From an uncultured Roseburia sp. (GTDB lineage Bacteria; Bacillota; Clostridia; Lachnospirales; Lachnospiraceae): 64,000 nucleotides of DNA. Numbering within the stretch: the stretch's first letter is position 1; each line of letters opens with the position of its first letter. Below the pieces are notes generated by a model. It was not told where the DNA came from and made no database searches. It saw only the letters and a program-made list of their open reading frames with translations. The stretch is from contig CANSSP010000006.1 of the NCBI GenBank assembly GCA_947649645.1, positions 62,001 through 126,000 on the forward strand. The letters run 5' to 3'. Made by a program: the position numbers and the translations under genes. Below, one piece after another: positions 62,566 through 64,000 of the stretch.

Positions 62566-64000
62566 ATGGTTTATATACCTTGTATTTATATTGTTTTGCA
62601 AATGGCAGTTTTAGTTTTACTGAGAAGCGTGTTTTTGATGACTGTATATCAGACGGTTGCCATATATGGAGCAATCTGTCTGACTGGTCTGGGGCTGATG
62701 ATATTGTCCGATAAAAGTCACAGAATGGAATATGGACTTGCAGTTTTCAGGGATTGTTATCTTATATTGTGGAGCGGTGTTCACGGCGTGATCGTGCTGG
62801 GACTGCTTACGGCGGGGGGATACTATCTGAGCGTGACACAGCTTACTCTTGTCCAGGTTGTAAATATTTTTCTTGGGATTTCCGTATACTGGTGTCTGTA
62901 CTTTTTCCTTGGGCGAACAGAGCAGGCCATTGGCTGGGGGAATCTTCTGATCGGCCTGATGGGGATCTTAAATTATTATCTGGTGCGGTTTCGCGGGGCC
63001 CCGTTTCAGTTATCTGATATCAGAGCGGCGAAAACGGCAGGGAATGTGTTCTGGAATTATGATTATACTCCTGGGTTTCTGCTGATAGCCGCGCTTGTGG
63101 ATATGCTGTTGTGGTATGTGATTTTCAGGCAGTATCTGCAGTGCAGGGAATGGAAAAAGATTTTTGGAAAAAGAAAGGTGATGGCAGGTGAAAAGTCTGG
63201 CAGAGCCTGGATGCGGATCGGGGGCGTCCGGAAACAGGCTCTGCACCGGAATGTGTTTTCTGTGACGGTAACATTTATTATCATCTGTGGGTATATGGGG
63301 CTTTTTGCTGTCCGGTTTCAGGATATATATTCGGGTACTGCTTTATTTGCACAGGATACATATCTGGCAAAGCTGCTGGCAGAAGCGATGGGAAATACAA
63401 GGCCTTTGCCGGAAGAGTATTCGGTGGAGGATGTGCAGGCTGTTGTCACCCGGTTCAGGGAGGAGAGAGGAGAACTTTCTGAGAATAAAGAGGAAGATAT
63501 GGCATCTCCCAATATAATCGTGATTATGAATGAGGCATTTGCGGATTTGCGAATCCTGGGGGAATTTCAGACTACTGTTCCGGTACTATCTTTTTGGGAT
63601 TCTGTTTATGAAAACTGTACACGTGGCTGGGCCAATGTGTCGGTTCTGGGAGGCACAACGGCAAATTCAGAATACGAATTTCTGACGTCAGATGCAGTGG
63701 GTGTATATTCTGGTTTGATTCCTTATAATAGGTATTTTGATTCTGGAGAGTCATATCCTGGTCTGGTATCTGTGTTAAAGGAGCAGGGATATGAAACAAC
63801 TGCATTTCATCCATATTGGTCCAGCGGCTGGAATCGTCCACAGGTATATCGTGCAATGGGTTTTGACCGTATTGCTTTTTTGGAGGATGTGGATGAGGAA
63901 ATGGACACATTGCGTCTGTATGTCAGCGACAGAGCAGATTATTCTTACATCATAAAGTACTTTGATGAAAAGGAAGCCGGAGTTCCACAGTTCTTTTTCA
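62566..64000 (+). CDS. LTA-synthase-family membrane sulfatase, partial (runs off the window)
   Basis: An open frame from ATG 62566 (AGGCAGGAA upstream) to the window end, 478 codons, absent from the ORF track because no stop is reached. The N-terminal part has five or so membrane helices with LRGAPFQL-type loop (VRFRGAPFQLSDIRAAKT). The extracellular catalytic domain starts near residue 315: IVIMNEAFADLRILG replaces the usual IxIMxES, GGTTANSEYEFLTS carries the nucleophile Thr, and HPYWSSGWNRPQVYRAMGFD follows. Members make or modify glycerolphosphate polymers on the surface. It begins 10 bp after the pap stop, perhaps co-transcribed. Confidence 0.85.
   Translation, partial: MVYIPCIYIVLQMAVLVLLRSVFLMTVYQTVAIYGAICLTGLGLMILSDKSHRMEYGLAVFRDCYLILWSGVHGVIVLGLLTAGGYYLSVTQLTLVQVVNIFLGISVYWCLYFFLGRTEQAIGWGNLLIGLMGILNYYLVRFRGAPFQLSDIRAAKTAGNVFWNYDYTPGFLLIAALVDMLLWYVIFRQYLQCREWKKIFGKRKVMAGEKSGRAWMRIGGVRKQALHRNVFSVTVTFIIICGYMGLFAVRFQDIYSGTALFAQDTYLAKLLAEAMGNTRPLPEEYSVEDVQAVVTRFREERGELSENKEEDMASPNIIVIMNEAFADLRILGEFQTTVPVLSFWDSVYENCTRGWANVSVLGGTTANSEYEFLTSDAVGVYSGLIPYNRYFDSGESYPGLVSVLKEQGYETTAFHPYWSSGWNRPQVYRAMGFDRIAFLEDVDEEMDTLRLYVSDRADYSYIIKYFDEKEAGVPQFFF

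Overview
The window reads as a chromosome segment from a low-to-moderate GC Gram-positive anaerobe of the Clostridia, most likely a Lachnospiraceae-type gut bacterium. This is inferred from strong AGGAGG-type ribosome binding sites, TTG/GTG starts, a Gram-positive LTA-synthase-like sulfatase, a fused AccDA and a TerY-P-type signalling cassette. No rRNA, tRNA, CRISPR array or insertion sequence was recognised. Every supported gene is on the + strand.

Region 1 (1-25.2 kb) is a surface polysaccharide locus. It opens with a long membrane 4,6-dehydratase, a PglC-like initiating sugar-phosphate transferase and an epimerase/reductase. Many glycosyltransferases follow, with an ABC exporter (Wzm/Wzt type), a methyltransferase with a C-terminal coiled coil, a Wzx-type flippase, a polyprenyl-phosphate glycosyltransferase/DUF2304 pair, a large multi-pass membrane protein, and a CDP-glucose pathway (cytidylyltransferase and 4,6-dehydratase). 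DNA from about 6.6 to 24 kb is visibly more AT-rich than the rest. Three poly-G tracts lie here: G12 and G8 each throw an acyltransferase out of frame, and G9 sits in frame at the start of a flavoprotein gene. This suggests phase-variable decoration of the polysaccharide.

Region 2 (25.5-32.2 kb) holds three genes: a TPR-type protein, a KAP/STAND-like P-loop ATPase and a large adenosine-deaminase-like protein. The last two resemble RdrA and RdrB of the RADAR anti-phage system.

Region 3 (32.5-54.4 kb) is the most striking part. A tyrosine recombinase gene ends 1 bp before a 161-bp element bounded by two 25-bp inverted sites, each built of 10-bp inverted arms around a 5-bp spacer. A near-consensus promoter (TTGACA-17-TATTAT) spans the left site and now points away from the downstream genes. 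Inverting the element would place the same -35 exactly 17 bp from the TATTAT in the right site and fire it into a 20-gene operon. That operon encodes AccDA, ACP, ketosynthase, a chain-length-factor-like partner, dehydratase, two ketoreductases, thioesterase, two BtrH-like acyltransferases, an aminotransferase, three flavoproteins, a radical SAM enzyme, an ABC exporter and a phosphopantetheinyl transferase. No enoyl reductase or malonyl transferase gene is present. The likely product is a polyene-type acyl chain joined to an amine and exported, comparable in logic to granadaene-type or highly reducing type II PKS pathways; its structure is unknown.

Region 4 (54.5-61.0 kb) is a vWA / PP2C / Ser-Thr kinase / coiled-coil protein / Hsp70 cassette. 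Region 5 (61.0-64.0 kb) has a two-domain PPK2-type polyphosphate:AMP phosphotransferase with its own good promoter, then an LTA-synthase-like sulfatase that runs off the window end.
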